Assembly (NCBI GenBank): GCA_041168905.1
Contig: JBEEJZ010000257.1
Coordinates: forward strand, 30,900-94,899
DNA from: JBEEJZ01 sp041168905
GTDB taxonomy: Bacteria > Pseudomonadota > Gammaproteobacteria > Burkholderiales > Burkholderiaceae_C
Direction of reading: 5' to 3'
DNA: 64,000 nt
Shown here: positions 9,115 through 18,273 of the stretch, in pieces
Numbering within the stretch: position 1 is the first letter of the stretch
How the letters are laid out: each line of letters begins with the position of its first letter
The notes under the pieces: model-generated
The model's database searches: none
The model's input: the letters and a program-made list of their open reading frames with translations, nothing else
Told to the model about the DNA's origin: nothing
Program-made: the position numbers and the translations under genes

Positions 9115-9564
9115 GTGAACACGCCTGCTCCGTCGCTCAAAGGCCGTGCCCTGCGCCTGCTCAGCACCCGCGAGCATTCACGGGCAGAGCTGGAGCGCAA
9201 GCTGGCGGCTCATGAAGAAGAGCCCGGGACACTGGCCAAAGCGCTCGATGAGTTGCAAGCTCGCGGCTTCATCAGCGATCAGCGCGTGATCGAATCCGTG
9301 GTGCACCGGCGCTCTGCCAACCTGGGTGCTCTGCGCGTGCGCCAGGAGTTACAGGCCAAAGGCCTGGACAGGGATGCGGTCAATCAAGCGGTGGCAGAGC
9401 TGCAAACCAGTGAGCTGGATCGGGCTCGTGCCGTATGGCAGAAGAAATTCGGCGATGCGCCTGAAGATGCCTCCGCGCGCGCCAAGCAAATGCGCTTTCT
9501 GGCCGCACGCGGTTTCGGTGCCGACACCATACGGCGTGTTGTGGCTGGCGGGTTTGAAGATTGA
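9115..9564 (+). CDS. recX: Regulatory protein RecX
   Basis: Small helical modulator of RecA filaments, 149 residues with a GTG start. Three-helix repeat signatures of the family are visible: LRLLSTREHSRAELERKL, LDELQARGFISDQRVIESVV and MRFLAARGFGADTIRRVV. It lies 20 bases after recA in the same transcription unit, the classical arrangement. It ends four bases before the convergent argC stop. Confidence 0.93.
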   Translation: MNTPAPSLKGRALRLLSTREHSRAELERKLAAHEEEPGTLAKALDELQARGFISDQRVIESVVHRRSANLGALRVRQELQAKGLDRDAVNQAVAELQTSELDRARAVWQKKFGDAPEDASARAKQMRFLAARGFGADTIRRVVAGGFED

Positions 9565-9568
9565 GCGC

Positions 9569-10504
9569 TTACAAGCCCAGCATCAACTTCAGGTTTTGCA
9601 CGGCTGCGCCGCTGGCTCCCTTGCCCAGGTTGTCCAACCGCGCCACCAGTACTGCGTGAGCAAAACCGTCGACGCTGGCATTGTTGGAAAAAACCCGCAG
9701 CTCCAGCTTGTTGGTATCGGCCAAGGCAACGGCATCCAGCTTGCCCGTGTCGGTAGCGGGCTCTACAGTCACCCACTCGCTGCCTGCGTAGTGCCGCGCC
9801 AGGGCGTCATGCAAGTCTTGCGCACTTGGCTGGCCCGGCAACAGATCCAGGTGCAAAGGCAGCTGCACCAGCATGCCCTGGCGGAAGTTACCCACGGACG
9901 GCGTAAACAAAGGCCTACGCGTCAGGCCCGTGTACTTCATGATTTCGGGAATGTGCTTGTGCTTGAGACCCAGCGCATACAGCTCAAAAGCGGGCGCCAG
10001 GCCTTGCTCGTAGGCCTCGATCATCGGGCGACCGCCACCTGAATAACCACTGACGGATGGCAGGCAAACGGGGTGATCTGCCGGCAGCAAGCCCGCATCG
10101 ATCAGCGGACGCAGCAGGGCGATGGCACCGGTCGCATAGCAACCTGGGTTGGACACCCGGCGTGCGTGGACGACGGCGTCTTTTTGCCCACTAGCCAATT
10201 CAGGGAAACCGTAGACCCAATCGGGCGAGGTGCGATGAGCAGTGGATGCGTCAATAACCTTGGGACCAGGTCGGCCGGTTTGAGAGGCTGTTGCATCCAT
10301 CATGGCGACCGATTCAAGCGCCGCATCGTCGTGCAGGCACAACACAACCAGGTCCACGCCAGCCATCAGCGCCTGTTTAGCCTGCGGGTCTTTGCGCAGC
10401 TCGGGAGCAATGCTCACCAGCTCGATGCCGGCCATGGTCTGCAGGCGTTCGCGAATTTGCAGGCCTGTGGTGCCGGCCTCGCCATCTATGAAAATCTTGA
10501 ACAT
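9569..10504 (-). CDS. argC: N-acetyl-gamma-glutamyl-phosphate reductase, short type
   Basis: Third step of arginine biosynthesis: NADPH-dependent reduction of N-acetylglutamyl phosphate to the semialdehyde. The product has 311 residues starting MFKIFIDGEAGTTG, with the Rossmann nucleotide loop GEAGTTG, catalytic Cys122 in SNPGCYATG and the conserved GLKHKHIPEI. It belongs to the short subgroup of about 310 residues. An upstream in-frame ATG at 10675 would add 57 residues with no family similarity, so the ATG at 10504 is used. It sits alone on the minus strand between recX and sucC. Confidence 0.93.
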   Translation of the reverse strand: MFKIFIDGEAGTTGLQIRERLQTMAGIELVSIAPELRKDPQAKQALMAGVDLVVLCLHDDAALESVAMMDATASQTGRPGPKVIDASTAHRTSPDWVYGFPELASGQKDAVVHARRVSNPGCYATGAIALLRPLIDAGLLPADHPVCLPSVSGYSGGGRPMIEAYEQGLAPAFELYALGLKHKHIPEIMKYTGLTRRPLFTPSVGNFRQGMLVQLPLHLDLLPGQPSAQDLHDALARHYAGSEWVTVEPATDTGKLDAVALADTNKLELRVFSNNASVDGFAHAVLVARLDNLGKGASGAAVQNLKLMLGL

Positions 10505-10695
10505 GAGGTCTTTCGGTCGAACATGACGACTGGACACAGCGCCGAAACGGCGCTGGTAGGCATGCCGCTGTAAGCTTGATTCAAGTTTGGCGCAGTGCAG
10601 CATGATACATTCCGAAACCATGTTCCCAGTCCCTGTAATTGGTGTGTAACCGTGGGGTGTGGGGTTGATGTTCATCCATTCCTGAGAAAGACCTC

Positions 10696-11856
<1,161 letters not shown>

Positions 11857-11908
11857 ATGCCTTGAGGGACAGATCTTCAACTCTGTTCCCAACTGATTAG
11901 GAAAACCC

Positions 11909-12805
11909 ATGTCGATTTACATCAACAAAGACACCAAAGTCATCACCCAAGGCATCACCGGCAAAACCGGTCAGTTCCACACTGAGAAGTGCCAGGAATA
12001 CGCGAACGGCAAGAACTGCTTCGTCGCGGGTGTGAACCCCAAGAAGGCTGGCGAGTCCATCTTTAACATCCCAATTTACGCCTCCGTCAAGGAAGCCGCC
12101 ACGCAAACTGGCGCGACCGTGTCGGTGATCTACGTGCCACCAGCAGGTGCAGCCGCTGCGATCTGGGAAGCCGTGGAAGCCGACCTGGATTTGGCCATCT
12201 GTATCACCGAAGGCATACCAGTGCGCGACATGCTCGAAGTGCGCAACAAGATGAAGGCCAAGGAAGCCGCTGGCGGCAAGAAAACCCTGCTGCTGGGCCC
12301 CAACTGCCCAGGCCTGATCACCCCTGACGAAATCAAGATCGGCATCATGCCCGGTCACATCCACCGCAAAGGCCGCATCGGCGTGGTGTCCCGTTCGGGT
12401 ACTTTGACCTATGAAGCCGTGGCGATGCTGACCGAAGTGGGTCTGGGCCAGTCCAGCGCCGTCGGTATCGGTGGTGACCCGATCAACGGTTTGAAGCACA
12501 TCGATGTGATGAAGGCTTTCAACGACGATCCCGACACCGACGCCGTGATCATGATCGGTGAAATCGGTGGCCCGGACGAAGCTGAGGCTGCCATGTGGTG
12601 CAAGGCCAACATGAAGAAGCCGGTGGTGGGCTTCATCGCGGGTGTGACTGCTCCCCCCGGCAAGCGCATGGGCCATGCCGGCGCCCTGATCTCTGGTGGA
12701 GCCGACACGGCCGATGCCAAGCTGGCCATCATGGAGGAGTGTGGTTTCGTGGTCACGCGCAACCCATCCGAACTGGGCAAACTGCTCAAGGCCCAGCTCA
12801 AATAA
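11909..12805 (+). CDS. sucD: Succinyl-CoA synthetase alpha subunit
   Basis: Partner of SucC. It binds CoA and carries the phosphohistidine intermediate. The product has 298 residues with the CoA-binding Rossmann region TQGITGKTGQFH near the N-terminus, GPNCPGLITP, and the active-site His256 in GHAGALISGG. Family length and order are normal. The start is preceded by TTAGGAAAACCC. A strong hairpin about 100 bases downstream may end the sucCD transcript. Confidence 0.98.
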   Translation: MSIYINKDTKVITQGITGKTGQFHTEKCQEYANGKNCFVAGVNPKKAGESIFNIPIYASVKEAATQTGATVSVIYVPPAGAAAAIWEAVEADLDLAICITEGIPVRDMLEVRNKMKAKEAAGGKKTLLLGPNCPGLITPDEIKIGIMPGHIHRKGRIGVVSRSGTLTYEAVAMLTEVGLGQSSAVGIGGDPINGLKHIDVMKAFNDDPDTDAVIMIGEIGGPDEAEAAMWCKANMKKPVVGFIAGVTAPPGKRMGHAGALISGGADTADAKLAIMEECGFVVTRNPSELGKLLKAQLK

Positions 12806-12906
12806 GCGGGACGCGGGGCGGACCATTGGTCCTGCCTCCCACTGCAAAAAGCCAGGCTGCAGCCCTGGTGGCCTGAATTGGGCCACTGTGGTTTGCCACA
12901 ATACCG

Positions 12907-12937
12907 AAGCCGGATGTCCTGCAGGACAATCCGGCTT
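12907..12937 (+). terminator. Long hairpin after sucCD
   Basis: Arms AAGCCGGAT and ATCCGGCTT enclose a second stem GTCC-TGCA-GGAC, giving a near-continuous 13-bp stem with one bulged base. Only a short pyrimidine run follows, so it is a plausible but not classical intrinsic terminator. It lies between sucD and the TerC gene. Several smaller inverted repeats occupy 12820-12900. Confidence 0.5.
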
Positions 12938-12988
12938 TCCCGTTTCAGTCAACAGCACACGCTCGCGAGCGAGTAGCAAAGGATCATC

Positions 12989-13690
12989 ATGGAAGAATTC
13001 CTCACCGCTCATTTCTGGCTGGCCGTAGGTCAGATCATCATGATTGACATCCTCCTCGGGGGTGACAATGCGGTGGTCATCGCTTTGGCCTGTCGACAGT
13101 TGCCGCCGGCCCAGCGCACCAAAGGTATTGTTTGGGGCACCGCAGGCGCGATTGTGTTGCGCGTGATCCTGATTGCCTTTGCGCTTTCCTTGTTGAAGGT
13201 GCCATTCCTTAAATTGGTGGGCGCCATTTTGCTGATCTGGATCGGCATCAAACTGCTGATGCCCCAGGACGATGATGAGCACGGCAACATCCAGGCCAGC
13301 GACAAGCTCTGGGGCGCCGTCAAGACCGTGATCATTGCCGACCTGGTCATGAGCATCGACAACGTGATTGCGATTGCGGGGGCGGCACAGGGCGCTGGCG
13401 AGCAGCATCAGCTGCCACTGGTCATTTTCGGATTGCTGGTGAGCATTCCCATCATCGTGGGTGGCAGCCAACTGGTGCTCAAACTGATGGATCGCTTCCC
13501 AATGATCATCACCCTGGGCGGCATGCTGCTGGGCTGGATCGCTGGCACCATGGCCCACACGGACCCCGCGCTGGTCGACATCCTGCCACAAGAAAAAGCC
13601 TGGACCTACGGTTTAGGGATAGCCGGCGCCCTGGTGGTGCTCGCCGTTGGCAAGCTGTTGCAGCGTGCCAAGCCCGGAGCTGCTGCATAG
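12989..13690 (+). CDS. TerC-family integral membrane protein
   Basis: 233 residues with about seven hydrophobic segments and the acidic transmembrane motifs of the TerC family, IDILLGGDNAVVIAL (residues ~20-34) and ADLVMSIDNVIAIAG (~112-126). These aspartates are thought to coordinate metal ions. Related proteins export Mn2+ or influence tellurite resistance; the substrate here is not determined. A central acidic loop PQDDDEHG separates the two halves. It precedes a phosphatase gene by 33 bases. No Mn2+ riboswitch signature could be recognised upstream. Confidence 0.85.
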   Translation: MEEFLTAHFWLAVGQIIMIDILLGGDNAVVIALACRQLPPAQRTKGIVWGTAGAIVLRVILIAFALSLLKVPFLKLVGAILLIWIGIKLLMPQDDDEHGNIQASDKLWGAVKTVIIADLVMSIDNVIAIAGAAQGAGEQHQLPLVIFGLLVSIPIIVGGSQLVLKLMDRFPMIITLGGMLLGWIAGTMAHTDPALVDILPQEKAWTYGLGIAGALVVLAVGKLLQRAKPGAAA

Positions 13691-13723
13691 TGCAGGCCTG
13701 ACAGCGCGTTAAGCTTCGCGCTC

Positions 13724-14464
13724 ATGATCTACACCTACGGTGCCCAAACCAGCGCTGGGCGTGTGCGCGCTAACAACGAAGACGCCCTCTCCTTCGATGC
13801 GTATAGAGGCCTGGCTATTCTGGCTGACGGTATGGGTGGGTATCAAGCAGGCGAGGTAGCCAGTGGCATGGCCACGACGCTGATCAAAAGCGAAATGAGC
13901 CGCTGGTTGAGCCAGGCGGGGGGCTCTCCAAACACGGTCGACGTTCGCCGGGCACTCAAGCAATGTGTGGCCCAAGCCAATCTGGATATCTTCACCAAAG
14001 GACTGACTCAGCCCGAGTGCAGAGGTATGGGTACAACAGTGGTGGCCGCAGTTTTTGGCCCGGGCACACTGGTACTCGTGCATGTTGGCGACTCACGGTG
14101 TTATCGCCTCCGGCATGGTCAGTTGACGCAACTCACCAAAGACCACTCGGTCTTACAAGAGGAAATCGATGCAGGCCTGGTCACGCCAGAGCAGGCTTTG
14201 CTGTCCACACACAAGAACCTGGTGACCCGAGCGCTTGGTGTAGCGCCGGACGTCACGATGGATGTGCTGGACGAACAAGTCCAGTCGGGTGATGTGTATT
14301 TGCTGTGCAGTGACGGTCTCACCGACATGGTCAGGGACGCTCAGTTGAGGCACATTCTGGAGGCCACGCCAGACCTGCAGGAAAAGGCAGATCGCTTGGT
14401 GCAAACGGCCAACAACCAGGGCGGACGCGATAACATCTCAGTGGTTGTGGTCCAGGCCGAGTAG
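13724..14464 (+). CDS. PP2C-family serine/threonine phosphatase
   Basis: Mn2+/Mg2+-dependent protein phosphatase of 246 residues. Metal-binding aspartates are visible in NNEDAL, LADGMGGYQAGEVAS, LCSDGLTDMV and GGRDNISVVVV, the four standard PP2C signatures. No membrane segment. It is followed by an FHA protein and then a cyclase, giving a phospho-signalling set. The matching Ser/Thr kinase is not in the window. Homologues include PppA and Stp1, which reverse kinase action in secretion or growth control. Confidence 0.92.
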   Translation: MIYTYGAQTSAGRVRANNEDALSFDAYRGLAILADGMGGYQAGEVASGMATTLIKSEMSRWLSQAGGSPNTVDVRRALKQCVAQANLDIFTKGLTQPECRGMGTTVVAAVFGPGTLVLVHVGDSRCYRLRHGQLTQLTKDHSVLQEEIDAGLVTPEQALLSTHKNLVTRALGVAPDVTMDVLDEQVQSGDVYLLCSDGLTDMVRDAQLRHILEATPDLQEKADRLVQTANNQGGRDNISVVVVQAE

Positions 14465-14554
14465 GCCCACGGCCGGGTGAGTGAATCACCGCAGGGCTGG
14501 GAATTTGATCAACAATAAGTTTGTCCCGATGAGAAGTAAGAACAGGAGTCGATC

Positions 14555-15181
14555 ATGCAAAAAGTGATCGTTTCAATGGACGGTGTGACCGTGCAGGAGC
14601 TGGTTCTGAACCAGGAACGCACCACCCTGGGCCGTCGTCCCTACAACAGTGTTGTGATTGAGAATTTGGCGGTCAGTGGAGAACATGCCGTCCTTCTTAA
14701 AGTGGGTGAAGACGTCTTTTTGGAAGACCTCAACAGCACCAACGGCACTTTTGTGAATGGTTTGCCCATTAAAAAGCAGTTACTCCGACATGGCGATACC
14801 ATCGACATAGGCAAGCACAAGGTTCGTTTTGAACAGGTGAAGCAGGAGGCCGTAGCCCCCGAACCACCCCCTGTAAAAGTGCCATCTTTGGGGTCACCAT
14901 CGCTTGCCACCCCATCAGCACAAAGCGCCGTTATCAAAGTCATGTCGGGTGCTGCGGCTGGTCGCGAAGTGCCACTGACCAAGGCTGTCACCACCATCGG
15001 CAAGCCCGGTGTGGCTGTCGCTTCCATCACAGCGGGAATTCATGGCTTTACCCTAAACCATGTGGAGGGCACTGATAGGCCCACGCTGAACGGTGCCGCC
15101 ATCGGCTCGGAGCCCATGTCTCTCAAAGACGGTGACCTGATTCAGTTGGCAGGCACCCAGATGCAGTTTCTGCAACGTTGA
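14555..15181 (+). CDS. Protein with two FHA-type domains
   Basis: 208 residues. The N-terminal FHA domain (1-90) has the phosphothreonine-binding motifs TTLGRRPYNSVVIENLAVSG and LNSTNGTFVNG. A proline-rich linker (about 95-120) leads to a second, more divergent FHA-like fold (125-208; TTIGKPG, TLNGAAIGSEPMSLKDGD). Such proteins read phosphothreonine marks set by Ser/Thr kinases and removed by PP2C enzymes, matching the upstream neighbour. Soluble, no signal peptide. Confidence 0.88.
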   Translation: MQKVIVSMDGVTVQELVLNQERTTLGRRPYNSVVIENLAVSGEHAVLLKVGEDVFLEDLNSTNGTFVNGLPIKKQLLRHGDTIDIGKHKVRFEQVKQEAVAPEPPPVKVPSLGSPSLATPSAQSAVIKVMSGAAAGREVPLTKAVTTIGKPGVAVASITAGIHGFTLNHVEGTDRPTLNGAAIGSEPMSLKDGDLIQLAGTQMQFLQR

Positions 15182-15224
15182 TCTGGCTCTGAATCTTCCT
15201 GGGTGCGCAGGCCAATCAGCAGCA

Positions 15225-17474
15225 ATGACTTACCTTCGCAAACACTGGGTACGGATGTCAGTCACGTTGTTGCCGTTGCTGATAGCACTGCTGCACATCC
15301 TGGGGGTGGCAAATATCGGCCTGCTGGACCGTCTGGACAACGTCATCTTTGATGCACGCCTGCGTGCAACCATGCCCAGAACGCTCGACGAGCGGATCGT
15401 CATCATTGACATTGATGAGAAGAGCTTGGCGCAACTTGGCCGTTGGCCCTGGGGTCGGCATCATTTGGCGTCCATGATGGACGAGTTATTTGACCGCCAG
15501 CGCGTTGCCGTTGTCGGGTTTGACGTTGTGTTTGCTGAGCCGGACGATAGCTCCGGTCTCAAAAAACTGCGTTCCCTGGCCCAAAACGAGCTGAGCGGAG
15601 AGCCTGGTTTTGTCAGCTTGCTGCCGCAGCTTCAGAGCCAACTGGACTACGACGCTGCGTTTGCCCGATCCATCAAGGACCGTCCCGTCGTGATGGGCTA
15701 CTACCTAACCAGTGACCGCGACGGCGGAAAGTCGGGCCGACTGCCTGAACCCGTGTTTGACACGATGGCGTTCAACGGAAAACACGTAGGCATCACAAGC
15801 TGGAATGGCTTTGGCTCCAATATAGAGCAGTTGGCTCAGGCTGCCCCCATGGCCGGGTACTTCAATCCTATTCCCGACAGCGATGGCGTGGTGCGCTCGC
15901 TGCCCATGATTGCCGAATTTCAAGGTCGGTACTACGAGTCCCTGTCCCTGGCCATGTTTAGGGTTTTGGCTGGTATGCCTGAGGTCGCTTTGGGAATTTC
16001 AAATGCTCAAGCTGGTACAGACAACCGGCTGATCATGGAAAGTGTGCGCCTGTTGCAAGGCAACAGTAGCTTTTCGATACCGGTCGATGAACGAGCGGCC
16101 ACCCTGGTCCCCTATCGGGGCGTCGGCGGGGCAAGAGGGGGCTCATTTCAGTACATCTCAGCCGTTGACCTGATTTCGGGTGCCATATCTGACCATGCCC
16201 TACGTGACAAGATCGTTCTTGTAGGAACAACCGCACCCGGCCTGCAGGATCTGCGCGTCACACCGGTCGGCGAGGCCTACCCAGGCGTGGAAGCGCACGC
16301 CAACATGATTTCGGGTTTCCTCGACTCGCGGCTGCCGGTCAAGCCGGACTACGCTGGAGGTTATGAGGTGTTGATGCTGATGGTGACTGGTTTGCTGTTG
16401 GCACTGACCTTGCCCACATTGTCAGCCACAAGTGCAGTGATGTTGAGCGTCGTGGTGGTTGCGCTACCGGTCGGATTGAACTTCTGGTTGTTCCAGACTT
16501 ACTCACTGGTTCTGCCTCTCGCTTCGGTCATCGCTTCGACCACAACGGCGTTTGCGCTCAACATGAGCTACGGCTATTTTGTCGAAAGCAGATCCAAACG
16601 CGATCTGGCCAACTTGTTTGGCACATACGTGCCCCCTGAACTGGTCGATGAGATGGTCAAGGATCCTGACAGCTACAGCATGAAGGCTGCAAATCGGGAA
16701 CTCACCGTCATGTTTTGCGACATGCGAGGCTTCACCAAAATATCAGAACATATGGAGCCTATCGCCCTGCAGGAACTCCTCAATGGCGTTTTCAGTCGCT
16801 TGACACAGCTGATCCGAGCCCAGCGAGGCACTATTGACAAGTACATGGGCGATTGCGTCATGGCTTTTTGGGGGGCACCTGTCGCAAGCACCGATCACGC
16901 ATCTTTGGCAGTGCGCGCTGCAATCGACATTTCTCATGTTGTGAGAGTCATCAACGAAGAACACCAAGCACGTGGTTTGCCGGAAATCGGAATTGGTATC
17001 GGCCTGAACTCAGGGTCCATGTGTGTCGGCGATATGGGCTCGGATATCCGGCGCAGTTACACGGTGATCGGCGATGCCGTCAACCTGGGGTCGCGCCTGG
17101 AGGGTCTGAGCAAGATTTATGGCGTAGACATGGTGGTCAGTGAGTCCACCCACCAATTGAGCCGTGGCCAGGTGTGGCAAGAGCTGGACAGGGTGCGGGT
17201 CAAAGGCAAAGAACAGGCCGTGACCATTTATTATCCGGTGGGCACAGAGGAGGCACTGTCTGAGACGGTGAGGGAAGAGTTGGACATTTGGCGCTCTTTT
17301 CTCGATGCTTATCGACGTCAAAACTGGGATGATGCGCAAGCGACGCTCAATCAGTTGGTGAAGTTGAACCCTGACAAGTACCTGTATCAGGTATACGCTG
17401 AGCGCATCGCTTCCATGCGACTGCTTCCCTTTGATCCGGCGTGGGATGGCGCCACCAACTTTGAAACGAAATGA
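15225..17474 (+). CDS. CHASE2-domain class III adenylate cyclase
   Basis: 749 residues. An N-terminal membrane segment (about 9-28) precedes a large extracytoplasmic CHASE2 sensor domain (to ~370). Three closely spaced transmembrane helices (~380-450) connect to a C-terminal cyclase domain. The cyclase core has metal-binding MFCDMRGFTK, IDKYMGDCVMAFWGAP and SYTVIGDAVNLGSRLEG. The Lys of IDKYMGD and the Asp of IGDAVN are those that select adenine, so cAMP is the likely product. A helical tail (~690-749) resembles TPR-like helices. It is followed directly by a candidate cAMP phosphodiesterase. Confidence 0.9.
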   Translation: MTYLRKHWVRMSVTLLPLLIALLHILGVANIGLLDRLDNVIFDARLRATMPRTLDERIVIIDIDEKSLAQLGRWPWGRHHLASMMDELFDRQRVAVVGFDVVFAEPDDSSGLKKLRSLAQNELSGEPGFVSLLPQLQSQLDYDAAFARSIKDRPVVMGYYLTSDRDGGKSGRLPEPVFDTMAFNGKHVGITSWNGFGSNIEQLAQAAPMAGYFNPIPDSDGVVRSLPMIAEFQGRYYESLSLAMFRVLAGMPEVALGISNAQAGTDNRLIMESVRLLQGNSSFSIPVDERAATLVPYRGVGGARGGSFQYISAVDLISGAISDHALRDKIVLVGTTAPGLQDLRVTPVGEAYPGVEAHANMISGFLDSRLPVKPDYAGGYEVLMLMVTGLLLALTLPTLSATSAVMLSVVVVALPVGLNFWLFQTYSLVLPLASVIASTTTAFALNMSYGYFVESRSKRDLANLFGTYVPPELVDEMVKDPDSYSMKAANRELTVMFCDMRGFTKISEHMEPIALQELLNGVFSRLTQLIRAQRGTIDKYMGDCVMAFWGAPVASTDHASLAVRAAIDISHVVRVINEEHQARGLPEIGIGIGLNSGSMCVGDMGSDIRRSYTVIGDAVNLGSRLEGLSKIYGVDMVVSESTHQLSRGQVWQELDRVRVKGKEQAVTIYYPVGTEEALSETVREELDIWRSFLDAYRRQNWDDAQATLNQLVKLNPDKYLYQVYAERIASMRLLPFDPAWDGATNFETK

Positions 17475-17481
17475 GAAGGCC

Positions 17482-18273
17482 ATGAAGGTCCGCGTATTGG
17501 GATGTTCCGGTGCCATCGCCCAGGGTTGCAGGACTACGTCCTTCCTCATCGATGATGATGTCCTGATCGATGCGGGAACCGGGGTCGGAGATCTCACCCT
17601 GGCTGAAATGGCGCGCATCAACCACGTCTTTCTAACGCACTCCCACCTGGACCACATTGCAGCCTTGCCTTTGATGGCGGATGCCATTGGCTCAGCGCGT
17701 ACCTGTCCCATAGATGTTTATGCATTGCCAGGCACCATAGAGGCCCTCAGGGCCCATGTGCTGAACGATGTGATCTGGCCAGATTTCAGCCGCATCCCGT
17801 CGGCAGAGCAGCCCTTTATACGTTTAAACCCCATTGGGGTTGGGCAACTGGTCGCTTTAGCTGGCAAGTCTCTGGAGGTATTGCCCGCCGTTCACACCGT
17901 TCCAGCGGTAGGTTTTGCCTTGAATGCCGGCAGAAAGCATTGGGTGTTTTCGGGTGACACCGAGCGCAACCCAGCGTTTTGGGAGCGCGTCAACCAACTC
18001 CCTATAGGTATGCTGGTTATTGAAACCGCCTTCAGCAACCGCGAACGCGATTTAGCGCAACGAAGTAAACATTTGTCCCCACATGCACTGGCACAGGAGC
18101 TTGACAACATACCTCCCGAAGTCAGCTATCCCATCTACATCACTCATACGAAGCCAGCGGAAACTGACTTGATCATGGATGAAATCCACCGCTTTGATGA
18201 AACAACCCCTGGCAGCAGGGAGGTGGCCCATGACATACGTTGGCTACGAGCAGGCCAGGAGTTTGAACTGTGA
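17482..18273 (+). CDS. Metallo-beta-lactamase-fold phosphodiesterase (candidate class II cAMP PDE)
   Basis: 263 residues of metallo-beta-lactamase fold. The metal-binding motif HSHLDHIAALPLM is close to the class II cyclic-nucleotide phosphodiesterase signature. A second metal region is FSGDTERNP, with IETAFSN and YITHTKPAE toward the end. Immediate position after an adenylate cyclase, eight bases downstream, supports a role in hydrolysing cAMP. The start at MKVRVLGCSG is chosen because the fold begins there. The last four bases overlap the next gene (GTGA). RNase Z-like or other hydrolase activity is the alternative. Confidence 0.8.
   Translation: MKVRVLGCSGAIAQGCRTTSFLIDDDVLIDAGTGVGDLTLAEMARINHVFLTHSHLDHIAALPLMADAIGSARTCPIDVYALPGTIEALRAHVLNDVIWPDFSRIPSAEQPFIRLNPIGVGQLVALAGKSLEVLPAVHTVPAVGFALNAGRKHWVFSGDTERNPAFWERVNQLPIGMLVIETAFSNRERDLAQRSKHLSPHALAQELDNIPPEVSYPIYITHTKPAETDLIMDEIHRFDETTPGSREVAHDIRWLRAGQEFEL

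Noticed and set aside
12806..12988. Possible Mn2+ (yybP-ykoY) riboswitch before the TerC gene
   Set aside because: Several hairpins are present but the conserved riboswitch core could not be recognised; the main hairpin looks like a sucCD terminator.
11897..13591. 564-codon open frame on the minus strand across sucD and the TerC gene
   Set aside because: It is antisense to two well-conserved genes and its product has no recognisable family; long antisense frames are expected in GC-rich coding DNA.
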